Assembly: GCF_018127805.1 (NCBI RefSeq)
Contig: NZ_CP072334.1
Location: forward strand, 62,001-126,000
DNA: 64,000 nucleotides
Direction: 5' to 3'
Source of the DNA: Prevotella sp. oral taxon 475
Lineage (GTDB): Bacteria > Bacteroidota > Bacteroidia > Bacteroidales > Bacteroidaceae
The notes under the pieces: generated by a model
Databases searched by the model: none
Seen by the model: only the letters and a program-made list of their open reading frames with translations
What the model was told of the DNA's origin: nothing
Position numbers and translations under genes: made by a program
Part shown: in pieces, positions 44,996 to 53,377 of the stretch
Numbering within the stretch: the first letter of the stretch is position 1
Layout of the letters: every line of letters begins with the position of its first letter

Positions 44996-47035
44996 TTAAC
45001 GAATGGTTGGCGGAGCGATGCCCAATTCGCGGGCCCGTTCGGCATTTCGTCGTCTCACCGTCTTGGCCTTGTCGGGTTTCTGCTTGGTGATTTTCTGCGG
45101 TTTTTGCTCGTTCAGCGGGCGGGCCGTAGGATTCCAAGTGCGCGTCACATCCCATTTGGCCTTACATTCTATCTCTTCTGGATAGTAATACACCGATTCG
45201 GGAGCGAGGCCCTGGGCGAAATTGCCCGTATCCCAATGTCCGTTTCGATTCGTGTCGACGAAGAGTCGCAGATAGTAGGTGCCAGGTCGGACGTAGGAGA
45301 ACCGGGCCGTGGACCCTGTGGTCGATACTTGTTTCACCACGCCGTCCGAACTGTTGAGCAGCTGAACCACGAGAGTGGTGTCGCTCAATCCCGAGAGACC
45401 GACAGAGAGTGTGCTGTAGTCGTCATCGCTTTTCACCCGGAACCCCTGCTTCATCTTGCCCGACATGCCGCCGTAGAGATCGACGAAGGCCATGCTGTCC
45501 AGTTCCAAACTGTATTCAATTCCAGGCTGCCAGTCGGCCGTTAGTTCCAGTCGGCGGCAGTGCAACAGGGGCATTTCGGGCGGTGCCAGACTGTCGGCTG
45601 AGAGCCGCACGCGCAATCCATGCCGAGCTTCATACCACAATGTGTCGTGCTTGGCGTAGAGATGTATCTTGCTGGTGTCGACCAAGGCCAACGGCGTGGG
45701 TAACGTGAGGGCGACGCGACTGTCGGGGTCAAGTTCGCCCGTAGGTTTTATTTCCACCTTGAGTGCTTCAGGACGCATCTCCGTTTCATAAGGGTCACCC
45801 TTCTTTCGAGCCTTGTCTTGCGTTTTCTTCCATTCGTCGTAAAGCTTCTGCCGGTCTTTCATTCGCTTGACATACGACTGCTTGGCCACCATCTCCAGCG
45901 TGTCGGTTTGCTCTCTGAGCTGCCCGGTGGTATCGGTGCTGAGGTATTGCAGCTCGATGCGCAGCGTGTCGTTGTTCACCAAAGCCGTGTCGCGAAGCCA
46001 GTAGATGAGCGTGTCACGTCGCACAGTCGACTCGACAACAACGGCCTCTTCGGCCTTGAAGTTGAGCCCTCGAAGCCGCGGCAACTCTTTGTTTCCGGTA
46101 GTAAAGAAGAGCGAGAAACACTCGGGCTGCGACCGTTCGGCCTTGATGAGAAATCGGTCGGTCTGTGGAGCGGTGAAAGCTCGCAGCATCACGTCGTCGG
46201 GTAGGAAGCGAGTATAACCCACACGGGCGATAGAGTCGATGCGAAGCGAGTCGCGCCAAAGGGTGTCTTGCCGCACGTCGGGTCTGGAAGAGGGCACGAT
46301 CGTGTCTCGAGAGAAGGCCATCTGTTCGCTCTTCTGCGTGAATCGGTAGTCGCCATCGACATCTTGTAGCGCATACACGCGGTATTTTCCCGGGGCCACC
46401 CCTTTGATGGTGAAATGCCCTCGACTGTCGGTTTTCGACACGCGCAACATCGGCAGTCGTTCGAAAGCACTGTCGGCCAGATGGGCATACAATCCCACGA
46501 GGATGCCTTTCACCGGCTCGAGGTTCTCGGCCGCCAACACATAACCTGATACTTCCAACGTGTCGATCTTCTGCCCCGTGGCAAACGTGTAGGTATAACC
46601 GCCCAAAGGGTTACCCTCGTTGTTGTCGCTGATGGCGTCGGAGAAGTCGATTGTGTAAGTCGTGTTAGGTTTCAGCGAGTCTTTCAGTTCGACGGTGATG
46701 TTTTTTCCGCCGGCCTTTATCTCCGGAGCCTCAAGCTGCGGAGGCGATACCACCACATTTTCCGTTGCGTTGTCCACCTTGATAAACTCGTTGAAGCGAA
46801 TGTGAATCTTTCGTCCCTTCACGCCGGTAGCCTTGTCTTCAGGCGTAGCACCGATGACGCGCGGCGGCGTTTCGTCATACCATCCACCGTCAGGACTACC
46901 CATCCGGGCGCAAGCATACAACGTCAATAGCACCGCCATGCCGGCCAACGCCCAGGCCATGCCGCTCCAGAGCTTTCTTCTTCGGTGAAAAAAGCCCAGG
47001 CATTCGTCTTTATAATGAGGTTTTCGGATGTCCAT
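44996..47035 (-). CDS. Ig-like (Big_5) domain lipoprotein
   Basis: 679 residues, or 654 if the start is the ATG at 46960, which gives a cleaner signal peptide (MAWALAGMAVLLTLYAC). The lipobox is LYAC. A bacterial Ig-like domain follows (PPRVIGATPEDKATGVKGRKIHIRFNEFI to NPLGGYTYTFATG), then a carnitine-transport-like beta domain (VKGILVGLYAHL, GHFTIKGVAPGKYRVYALQD). The family is common in Bacteroidetes; it is probably a periplasmic or surface lipoprotein of unknown role. It starts 29 nt after the GH3 stop. Confidence 0.83.
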   Translation of the reverse strand: MDIRKPHYKDECLGFFHRRRKLWSGMAWALAGMAVLLTLYACARMGSPDGGWYDETPPRVIGATPEDKATGVKGRKIHIRFNEFIKVDNATENVVVSPPQLEAPEIKAGGKNITVELKDSLKPNTTYTIDFSDAISDNNEGNPLGGYTYTFATGQKIDTLEVSGYVLAAENLEPVKGILVGLYAHLADSAFERLPMLRVSKTDSRGHFTIKGVAPGKYRVYALQDVDGDYRFTQKSEQMAFSRDTIVPSSRPDVRQDTLWRDSLRIDSIARVGYTRFLPDDVMLRAFTAPQTDRFLIKAERSQPECFSLFFTTGNKELPRLRGLNFKAEEAVVVESTVRRDTLIYWLRDTALVNNDTLRIELQYLSTDTTGQLREQTDTLEMVAKQSYVKRMKDRQKLYDEWKKTQDKARKKGDPYETEMRPEALKVEIKPTGELDPDSRVALTLPTPLALVDTSKIHLYAKHDTLWYEARHGLRVRLSADSLAPPEMPLLHCRRLELTADWQPGIEYSLELDSMAFVDLYGGMSGKMKQGFRVKSDDDYSTLSVGLSGLSDTTLVVQLLNSSDGVVKQVSTTGSTARFSYVRPGTYYLRLFVDTNRNGHWDTGNFAQGLAPESVYYYPEEIECKAKWDVTRTWNPTARPLNEQKPQKITKQKPDKAKTVRRRNAERARELGIAPPTIR

Positions 47036-47064
47036 TTCTCTACGTTCTACCTTCTTTTAAAGGG

Positions 47065-48570
47065 TTAGAGAAGTTGCAATATCTCTTCTATATTCTTTCG
47101 GCTGTTGCTCAAACGCGGCACCTTATGTTGTCCGCCCAGCTTGCCTTTTGCCTTGAGCCAATCGTTGAACAGTCCCCGTCGAGCCACGATCACTTCGAGC
47201 GGTTGCAGCGTGATGTTCTTGAATCGCTTAGCCTCATAGTCGCTATTGAGCTGTTGCAGCCGTTCGTCCAGCAGTCGGGCAAAGTCTTCTACGTCGTCCG
47301 GAGCCTTCGAAAACTCGATCACCCATTGGTGCCTGCATTGTGCCTGCTCGTTCATAAACACCGGAGCCGCCGTATATTCCAGCACCTCAGCTCCCGTTTC
47401 GCCACAAGCATAAGCCAGTCCGCGTTCAGCGTTATCCATAATCAGCTCCTCACCGAAGGCGTTGATAAAATATTTTGTGCGTCCGGTGATCTTGAATTTA
47501 TACGGCTGGCGCGAGGTAAACTCAACGGTGTCGCCGATCTCATACCGCCAAAGTCCGCACGAAGTACTGATGAGCATAGCATAGTTTCGTCCCGTTTCCA
47601 CGCCCCAAAGCGGAACGATGGTAGGATGTTCGGTACCGTATTCGTCCATCGGAACAAACTCGTAGAACACGTCATAGTCCAGCATCAGCAGCATCGCCTC
47701 GTCCTGTGGGTCGTCCTGAATGCCGAAGAATCCCTCGCTGGCGTTATAGGTTTCCATGTAGTGCATAGAAGGGCGGGCGATGAGTTGGCGGTATTGCTCG
47801 CGGTAAGGACCGAAAGCAATGCCGCCATGAAAGAACACTTCCAAGCCCGGCCACACCTCGTCGATGCTGCTTTTGCCCGACAATTCCAACACACGTACCA
47901 ACACCGAGAGCATCCACGAGGGCACTCCCGAGAGGTTGGTCACGTTTTTCGTCATCGTCTCGCGGGCGATTTGATCGCGCTTCGCTTCAAAATCGGCCAG
48001 CAGAGCCGTGCTTTTTTTCGGTACACGCACCAGGTTAGCCAGTGGATGAATGTTCTCGATGAGAATGGCACTCAGGTCGCCCACCAAGCTCCCTGCTACG
48101 TTATAGTTGGGCGAATGACTTCCACCCAGTATCAATCCCTTGCCGTCGAAGAGTCTACTCCCAGGGTTGTTCCTCAGATAGAGGGCCACCACGTCGCGGC
48201 CGCCTTGATAATGAATCTCGCGCAGCCCTTCTTTAGACACCGGAATAAACTTACTCTTGTCGTTGGTCGTGCCCGACGACTTGGCAAACCACTTCACCCG
48301 CCCCGGCCACAGCACATTTTTCTCGCCGTGTCTCATGCGGTCGATGTCGCCTTTCAGCTCTTCATAAGTATTCACAGGCACATTTCGGGCAAAGTCTTCA
48401 TAGCCTTTCACACGCTCAAAACCGTGTCTTCGCCCATATTCTGTAGGCGTCGCCCGGCTGATCAAATGCGAAAGAACGCGATTTTGCAACGCTTCTCCCT
48501 CCAGGGCATACGCTTCCAAAGCCTTTTGTCTGCCTTCGAACGCCCTGCCCACTATGCTTGTTATACTCAT
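47065..48570 (-). CDS. GH3 auxin-responsive promoter family protein
   Basis: 501 residues. It is related to plant GH3 acyl-acid amido synthetases, which adenylate a carboxylic acid and join it to an amino acid. The ATP/AMP motif SSGTTNDKSKFIPV, the GLPW-type segment TSCGLWRYEIGDTVEF and FEVTGRTKYFINAFGEELI-like KITGRTKYFINAFGEELI are present. The bacterial substrate is unknown. First gene of the long minus-strand run; a -7 element (TAATTTTG on the minus strand, 48598-48591) lies about 20 bp upstream. Confidence 0.92.
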   Translation of the reverse strand: MSITSIVGRAFEGRQKALEAYALEGEALQNRVLSHLISRATPTEYGRRHGFERVKGYEDFARNVPVNTYEELKGDIDRMRHGEKNVLWPGRVKWFAKSSGTTNDKSKFIPVSKEGLREIHYQGGRDVVALYLRNNPGSRLFDGKGLILGGSHSPNYNVAGSLVGDLSAILIENIHPLANLVRVPKKSTALLADFEAKRDQIARETMTKNVTNLSGVPSWMLSVLVRVLELSGKSSIDEVWPGLEVFFHGGIAFGPYREQYRQLIARPSMHYMETYNASEGFFGIQDDPQDEAMLLMLDYDVFYEFVPMDEYGTEHPTIVPLWGVETGRNYAMLISTSCGLWRYEIGDTVEFTSRQPYKFKITGRTKYFINAFGEELIMDNAERGLAYACGETGAEVLEYTAAPVFMNEQAQCRHQWVIEFSKAPDDVEDFARLLDERLQQLNSDYEAKRFKNITLQPLEVIVARRGLFNDWLKAKGKLGGQHKVPRLSNSRKNIEEILQLL

Positions 48571-48598
48571 TCTGTCGCTTTTTTAAACCACAAAATTA

Positions 48599-49007
48599 CG
48601 ATAAACTTTTGTAAACGCCCTGCTATTCACCTATTTTAATAGGCTCCTCGTGGCCCTCATTGTCTTATTCTTTGTATGTAAAAACTAAAAACAAAAGATC
48701 CAAGTGACGACTCATGCCAACCGAGAACAACTGTCTGCCCCTCCCAAACTTCCTTTCTGGCAGAGCATGAATAACTGACCTCTCAACTTGTTCTTCCCCG
48801 AATCCTTAGAACTCCGACCTATTTTTCATTCTCATTTGATCAATGGCCAATTCTCCATTCTCCTAATTTTGTAGACCCAAACAGGCCTCTTCCTCCCTCA
48901 TTTAGAGTGCCTGGAGAGACCAAGACCTACGGCCTTGTTCCCTCTCTACATGCCGTAGACAGGGTAGGCTCATTTCATTCGCCAACCCTGCTCTGCCAAC
49001 GGACCAA
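48599..49007. other. Left part of the GH3-M16 gap, no gene seen
   Basis: About 400 bp upstream of the GH3 promoter with no convincing gene. Short frames on both strands lack a signal peptide, family motif or promoter. Confidence 0.5.
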
Positions 49008-49140
49008 CCCCGATGGGGTTGTTGGCACAAGAGAGTGTAAGAATGCTCCCAAGCAGATGGGGAAACGGATCAACGGAAATGGGGTTGTTGACGCAAAAGA
49101 ATGTGAGATGAAATCCAGGTAAATAGGAATACAGACCAAC
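49008..49140. repeat. Degenerate ~66-bp repeat before element G
   Basis: Starts with the palindrome ACCCCGATGGGGTT-like core and has GGGGTTGTTGGC at about 49015, GGGGTTGTTGAC at 49081 and a third, weaker unit (GTGATTGACAC) near 49150. The same tract precedes element F. Confidence 0.6.
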
Positions 49141-49313
49141 TCCTACACAGTGATTGACACAAAAGAGTGTGATGTTGATGCCGGGCCGCGATAAGTGTCT
49201 GATTCTTAGGTTGTTACCAAACGCTTTTCAAAAGCTAAGAAAACGACATGCAAAAGCTAAGAGATGACATGGTAAAAGCTAAGAAAATGCACCTCAAAAG
49301 CTAAGAGATCAAG
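49141..49313 (+). repeat. 22-bp x 4 intergenic element, copy G
   Basis: Cores are centred at 49237, 49259, 49281 and 49303, all four in the CTAAG orientation. Leader on the left with GTTACCAAACG. It lies upstream of neither gene's promoter, in the gap between GH3 and the M16 peptidase gene. Confidence 0.92.
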
Positions 49314-49371
49314 TAGTAAGGAGGGAAGTAGTAAGAAGTAAGGAGGGAAGGAATAAAGAGTAAAGAGAGAA
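49311..49371. repeat. Purine-rich repeat, copy 1
   Basis: A 25-bp purine-rich tract (AAGTAGTAAGGAGGG... , 49311-49335) occurs again identically at 52908-52932. It is followed by further AGTAAGGAGGGAAGGA variants and begins at the last base pairs of element G. Confidence 0.75.
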
Positions 49372-49458
49372 CCGTCCGACTGCATGTAGGGGGTATGCTA
49401 TTTGAATTAGCGTAGGAGATGAGCGTGTATACGAGGATGCATCGCCGTCAGTACGGCT

Positions 49459-50775
49459 CTATCTGTTGGTCGTTTTACCGGTTCGACTGTCTAAAACGCC
49501 CTGCGGACCATACACCAACGTCGTGATCGTGCTGGCGGCAAACACCTGTTGTGCCGCCTGTTGAATCTCTTCTGCCGTGATGGCATCGATCTGTTGCAGC
49601 AGTGCAGGGATGCTTTTTTCGCGGTTGAAGTGGAGAAAACTCTTACCGAAATCCAGCGCAAAGCTCTCTCGATTGTCGCAAGCCACGCAGATTTGTCCCT
49701 TAATTTGCTTCTTAGCGGCCAAGAGTGCGCGGTGCGAGAGGGGGCGTTCGATGAGTCGATCGAGCTCTCGCCGCACCAGTCGGAGGCATTTTTGCACGTC
49801 GTGCGGGTCGCATCCGAAATACACACACCAAACACCCGTGTCGGCATAGCTCACCATGTTGCTTTCCACCGTGTAGACCAAGGCATGCCGTTCGCGTAGG
49901 GCGATATTCAGACGGGCGTTCATCCCCGGTCCGCCCAACAGATTGTTCACCAAATAAAGCGGCATACGGCGACGGTCATAGGTGCTGAATGCCCGGTTGC
50001 CCAGCATTACATGCGCCTGATGCGTGTCCATATCGCGCACCAAAGTTTGTGGAACATAGGTTGGTAGAGGCTCCTTTTCGTGCGTGTCAACGCAAGGTTG
50101 CGCTGCCGGAAAGGAAGAAGTGGCCTTCCGGAGCAAACGAACCAGCAACCGAAAGTCGATGTCGCCGTGAGCGAAAAAGATCATATTATCGGGTCGATAG
50201 AAGCGGCGGGTAAACGAAAGAGCGTCTGCCGAGGTGTAGGTGCGCAGCTGTTCGGCACTTCCCAGAATGTTATGACCCAAGGGATGACCGCTAAAGACGG
50301 CGTTTTCGAAGTCGTCGTAAATCCGTTCGGCCGGCGAATCGTTGTAGCTTTCTATTTCGTCGCAAATCACTTCCACCTCCTTTTCCAACTCGTTTTGCGG
50401 ATAAATGCTGTGGAAGACGATGTCGCTGAGCAGATCTACGGCCTTGGGAGCGTGTTCTTTCAGTATGGCCGCATAATACACGGTGTCTTCTTTATTGGTA
50501 AAAGCGTTGAGGTCTCCACCCACGCTTTCCAAGCCATTGAGGATGTTCCATGCCGTTCTGCGCTGCGTTCCTTTAAAAGACGTGTGCTCGCAGAAGTGCG
50601 CCATGCCCACTTCGGCAGATGTTTCGTTGCGCGTCCCGGCATTGATTTCATACCCGCAGTACACCACCGGCGAGTCCGACGGCCGATGAATGATGCGCAA
50701 TCCGTTGGCAAGCGTGTGCGTGTTATAGCCCGAATACGATTGGCTCTCTCTCTGTTTCTCTGCCCTTTTTTTCAT
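49459..50775 (-). CDS. M16 family zinc peptidase
   Basis: 438 residues with the inverted zinc motif HxxEH in GMAHFCEHTSFKGT (near residue 62), and the third ligand in EVEVICDEIESYNDSP. M16 proteins of this length act in pairs of domains or as dimers to degrade peptides. No signal peptide, so probably cytoplasmic. It follows the thioredoxin-like lipoprotein gene by 100 nt. Confidence 0.93.
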   Translation of the reverse strand: MKKRAEKQRESQSYSGYNTHTLANGLRIIHRPSDSPVVYCGYEINAGTRNETSAEVGMAHFCEHTSFKGTQRRTAWNILNGLESVGGDLNAFTNKEDTVYYAAILKEHAPKAVDLLSDIVFHSIYPQNELEKEVEVICDEIESYNDSPAERIYDDFENAVFSGHPLGHNILGSAEQLRTYTSADALSFTRRFYRPDNMIFFAHGDIDFRLLVRLLRKATSSFPAAQPCVDTHEKEPLPTYVPQTLVRDMDTHQAHVMLGNRAFSTYDRRRMPLYLVNNLLGGPGMNARLNIALRERHALVYTVESNMVSYADTGVWCVYFGCDPHDVQKCLRLVRRELDRLIERPLSHRALLAAKKQIKGQICVACDNRESFALDFGKSFLHFNREKSIPALLQQIDAITAEEIQQAAQQVFAASTITTLVYGPQGVLDSRTGKTTNR

Positions 50776-50875
50776 TCCAATTCAACGACTTTTACAAAGA
50801 AAAAAACAATCTGCGCCCTCACGGGCACAAATTGCCAATTTTACTAAACCATTAAATTATATAAATATGGAAACA

Positions 50876-52054
50876 TCATTCAAGCAACGTCTTAATTTCG
50901 GCATCGATATCTTTGATTTGCGCATCGCGTTTTTGCAGCACATTGTTTCTGTCGATGAGGAAAAAGGTGGGCAAGGTCTGCACGTTATACAGCGAAAGGA
51001 CACGACTGCGCAAGCCATCCTCGTCCCAAACGCTCACCCATGGTAGGGCTGCCGTCTTGGTTTTCCAGTAATGTTCTTGCGAATCGAACGACACCTGATA
51101 AATTTCAAAGCCCCGGTCGTGGTATTTATTATAGATGTCTCGCATCATCATGATCCGCTTCAGACTGCCTTCCTCAGAGAAAACCTGGAAATCCAGCAAC
51201 ACCACTTTCCCTTTCAAGGAAGTGAGTCGGCGCATTTTCCCGTGGTTGTCGGGTAGAGAGATGTCGATCACTCCCGAGGTTTCGATCTGTTCTGCGTTGA
51301 TCACTCGGCGGGCATTGTTCTCTGCAATGCGCACGTTTTTCATCCCTTCGATGGCGATGTTGTGCAGGTTCAGTCCGCGTTCGGCCTTTGGAAAGTAAGT
51401 GTCCCAGCTGGTAGCAACGGCAGCAAACACTTTTACGTCGTCCTTACTGCTGCGCGGATTGAAGATCAACAGGTTGGCATTGCCCAGCAGGATGGTCTGA
51501 AAGAGCGCATAATAGGCATAAGCCTTCATCGGCTCTTTGAAGATATAGTGGGTTTTGACGTGGTTTTTATAAACGTCGAGCACCTGCTTCACGCTGTCTT
51601 CCACAGCCTCAACGCCGAGCGAAGGACTGGAGGCGATACGGTCTACGCTGGCTTGCAGGTCGATTTGTAGCAAGGCCAACTCGCGTATTTTCTCGCATTC
51701 TTCCGACCCGCTCACCTCATATCCCACCGACATCGTGGGGTAATGAGCCTTCACTGTGATATTTTCGGTGGAGTCGATGGCCAGATTCACTATCTGTCCG
51801 GCGATTCGCAGGCGGTAGAACTCAGGAAATTCGGGAGCCGGTTGCTCAAAACAGAATGCCCCTTTCTCGTCCAGTTGCACGCTGTCTACGGTTTTTGCGC
51901 CATCCAAACTCATGTTTTCAAAGTAGAGCACAGAATCTTTTGCCTGCGCAATCACTCCGCTCACCTTGAATTTCTTGCCGGTGCACGAAGCCATGGCCAG
52001 CAGAATCGCTGCCACCATCCCAACAGTATGTATCTTCGATAGAGTCTTTTTCAT
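50876..52054 (-). CDS. Thioredoxin-like lipoprotein (DUF4369 type) without CxxC
   Basis: 392 residues from the ATG at 52054; the promoter lies inside the longer frame and so fixes the start. Lipobox AMASC. The N-terminal DUF4369 domain (KFKVSGVIAQAKDSVLYFENMS) is followed by a TlpA/AhpC-type thioredoxin fold with VVLLDFQVFSEEGSLKRI where redox members have WCGPC. The cis-proline segment VQTLPTFFLI is kept, but there is no cysteine pair, so it cannot be a thiol oxidoreductase. Similar Cys-less members are known to me in Bacteroidetes. Probably a periplasmic lipoprotein with a binding role. Confidence 0.85.
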   Translation of the reverse strand: MKKTLSKIHTVGMVAAILLAMASCTGKKFKVSGVIAQAKDSVLYFENMSLDGAKTVDSVQLDEKGAFCFEQPAPEFPEFYRLRIAGQIVNLAIDSTENITVKAHYPTMSVGYEVSGSEECEKIRELALLQIDLQASVDRIASSPSLGVEAVEDSVKQVLDVYKNHVKTHYIFKEPMKAYAYYALFQTILLGNANLLIFNPRSSKDDVKVFAAVATSWDTYFPKAERGLNLHNIAIEGMKNVRIAENNARRVINAEQIETSGVIDISLPDNHGKMRRLTSLKGKVVLLDFQVFSEEGSLKRIMMMRDIYNKYHDRGFEIYQVSFDSQEHYWKTKTAALPWVSVWDEDGLRSRVLSLYNVQTLPTFFLIDRNNVLQKRDAQIKDIDAEIKTLLE

Positions 52055-52081
52055 TTGAGGAGTCGTTTCATAACCTTTTTG

Positions 52082-52112
52082 CAAAGTTAAGACAAAGCTC
52101 TCAAATCGCAAA
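52082..52112 (-). promoter_or_regulatory. Promoter of thioredoxin-like lipoprotein
   Basis: On the minus strand TTTG (52112-52109), 19 nt, TAACTTTG (52089-52082). Leader about 20 nt. Confidence 0.82.
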
Positions 52113-52230
52113 GATCCGACCTGTTTTTTTGAGCATCAGGTCTTGCAAAAGCGTGATAAGGCGACGAGTGTCATCTCTTATGGATGGATCAATAGCCTGT
52201 TACGCTCTATTCTGATGGTCTTTTTCGCTT

Positions 52231-52614
52231 TTACGACACGAGCTTTCCGATGACCATTCCCCCGTAAATGGCTAATAAACCCAGGATGATGCTGCCACCG
52301 ATATACAACCCTGCTGTCATGATGTGGGTAGAACGGAACAGCTGAAAGCTCTCGTTTAGATAGCTGCTAAAGGTGGTCAGACCGCCACAAAGACCTGCTA
52401 TAAGAAATAGTTTCAGTCCATTACCGATGCCTATCCGTCCGCTTTCTGCCACTGCATACACAAATCCGATGAACAGACAGCCCAACAAATTGGCTGTTAG
52501 CGTTCCGAAAGGGAGGGGCGAAAGGCTGGTTCCTTGCGCCACTTTGGCTATGAGAAACCGGACAATACTACCTAAAGCTCCACCGAGAGCTACAAGAAAG
52601 ATATGACGTATCAT
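52231..52614 (-). CDS. crcB: Fluoride exporter CrcB/Fluc
   Basis: 127 residues, four membrane helices, normal length. Fluc proteins form dual-topology dimeric fluoride channels. Signatures: GGALGSIVRFLIA, GTLTANLLGCLFIGF (with the conserved Asn) and GLCGGLTTFSSYLNE. Single gene, so it should work as an antiparallel homodimer. A -7 element (TAATTTTG on the minus strand, 52644-52637) lies about 23 nt upstream, too close for a fluoride riboswitch. Confidence 0.95.
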   Translation of the reverse strand: MIRHIFLVALGGALGSIVRFLIAKVAQGTSLSPLPFGTLTANLLGCLFIGFVYAVAESGRIGIGNGLKLFLIAGLCGGLTTFSSYLNESFQLFRSTHIMTAGLYIGGSIILGLLAIYGGMVIGKLVS

Positions 52615-52749
52615 CTGTATATAGCGTTTTAGGATGCAAAATTACGTTTTTCTGGGGAAGTTTCTATCTGTTCGAGTCTGTGATGTGGTGAAAGGAAAAA
52701 GAACAGTGCTTACATAAGAGTCGATGGAAGGGTCGACAGAAAAGGGTAC

Positions 52750-52813
52750 AAAAAAAGGGATTCCGCTGAATCCCAACCTTTTGTTAACCTTAAATCTAAT
52801 ACCATGAAAAACA
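52750..52813 (-). ncRNA. Candidate small RNA of about 60-65 nt
   Basis: Begins just after a full promoter (52819-52849) and ends in a hairpin GGGATTC/GAATCCC (52757-52763 and 52768-52774) followed on the minus strand by seven T (52756-52750). The body is AT-rich and holds no complete short gene before the terminator. It lies 136 bp upstream of crcB, which has its own -7 element, so this is a separate transcription unit. I recall similar short sequences in other Bacteroidales but cannot name a family. Confidence 0.65.
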
Positions 52814-52818
52814 CGATG

Positions 52819-52849
52819 CAAAGGTAGTCAGTTTTTTCTTTAGTTGCAA
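52819..52849 (-). promoter_or_regulatory. Promoter of the candidate small RNA
   Basis: On the minus strand TTG (52849-52847), 20 nt, TACCTTTG (52826-52819). Confidence 0.75.
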
Positions 52850-52907
52850 TACTTATGCCTTCCTTTTTTATGTTTCTTGCTGTATTCTTGACTTAAATCA
52901 ATATTAT

Positions 52908-52970
52908 AAGTAGTAAGGAGGGAAGTAGTAAGGAGTAGGGAGAGAAGTAGTAAGGGGTGAGGGGAGGAGT
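52908..52970. repeat. Purine-rich repeat, copy 2
   Basis: The same 25 bp as at 49311-49335 (52908-52932), extended by further AGTAGTAAGG variants. Same strand sense as copy 1. Confidence 0.75.
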
Positions 52971-53066
52971 CATTTTAATTGGGTGTCAGCTATACATTTT
53001 GTGCTATGCGATTGTTAGCGCAAAGAAACTTGACGGCTTTTTACAACCAATGCTGCAAACGAGTTT

Positions 53067-53200
53067 CTATTCTCTTAGTTTTCGCCATCCAAAAGCTAAG
53101 AAAACGCATGGCGAAAGCTAAGAAAATGAGGTGCAAAAGCTAAGCTTTTGAAATGTGTTATGCAAGCCTCTGGTTATCAATGGGTTACAAATGCTACTTC
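53067..53200 (-). repeat. 22-bp x 4 intergenic element, copy H
   Basis: Cores are centred at 53076, 53098, 53120 and 53142. Leader on the right (TTTCAAAAGC on the minus strand). Leader-first order: palindrome, CTTAG, CTTAG, CTAAG with an AAGAGAA end. The rest of the gap to 53378 shows no gene; short plus-strand frames there lack support. Confidence 0.9.
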
Positions 53201-53377
53201 CCGCGCCTGTTTTTCAAGACGAAAAGCAGGGCGGAAGGCCCATCAATGGCGAGCGAAACGAAGCCGGAAAGGAGAACTGTTTCGGTGGGAAAACAGTTTT
53301 ACGCTATAACGAAAGGAGAGAGGGGGCGCTTCTTTCATTGAATAGGGAAGCAAACACGGAACCGCCGACGAGCCTTT

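Noticed and set aside
48907..49122. 71-residue plus-strand frame in the GH3-M16 gap
   Set aside because: It runs through the degenerate ~66-bp repeat, which explains its repeated residues.
52615..52640. Fluoride riboswitch before crcB
   Set aside because: The crcB -7 element leaves a leader of only about 20 nt, too short for the aptamer.
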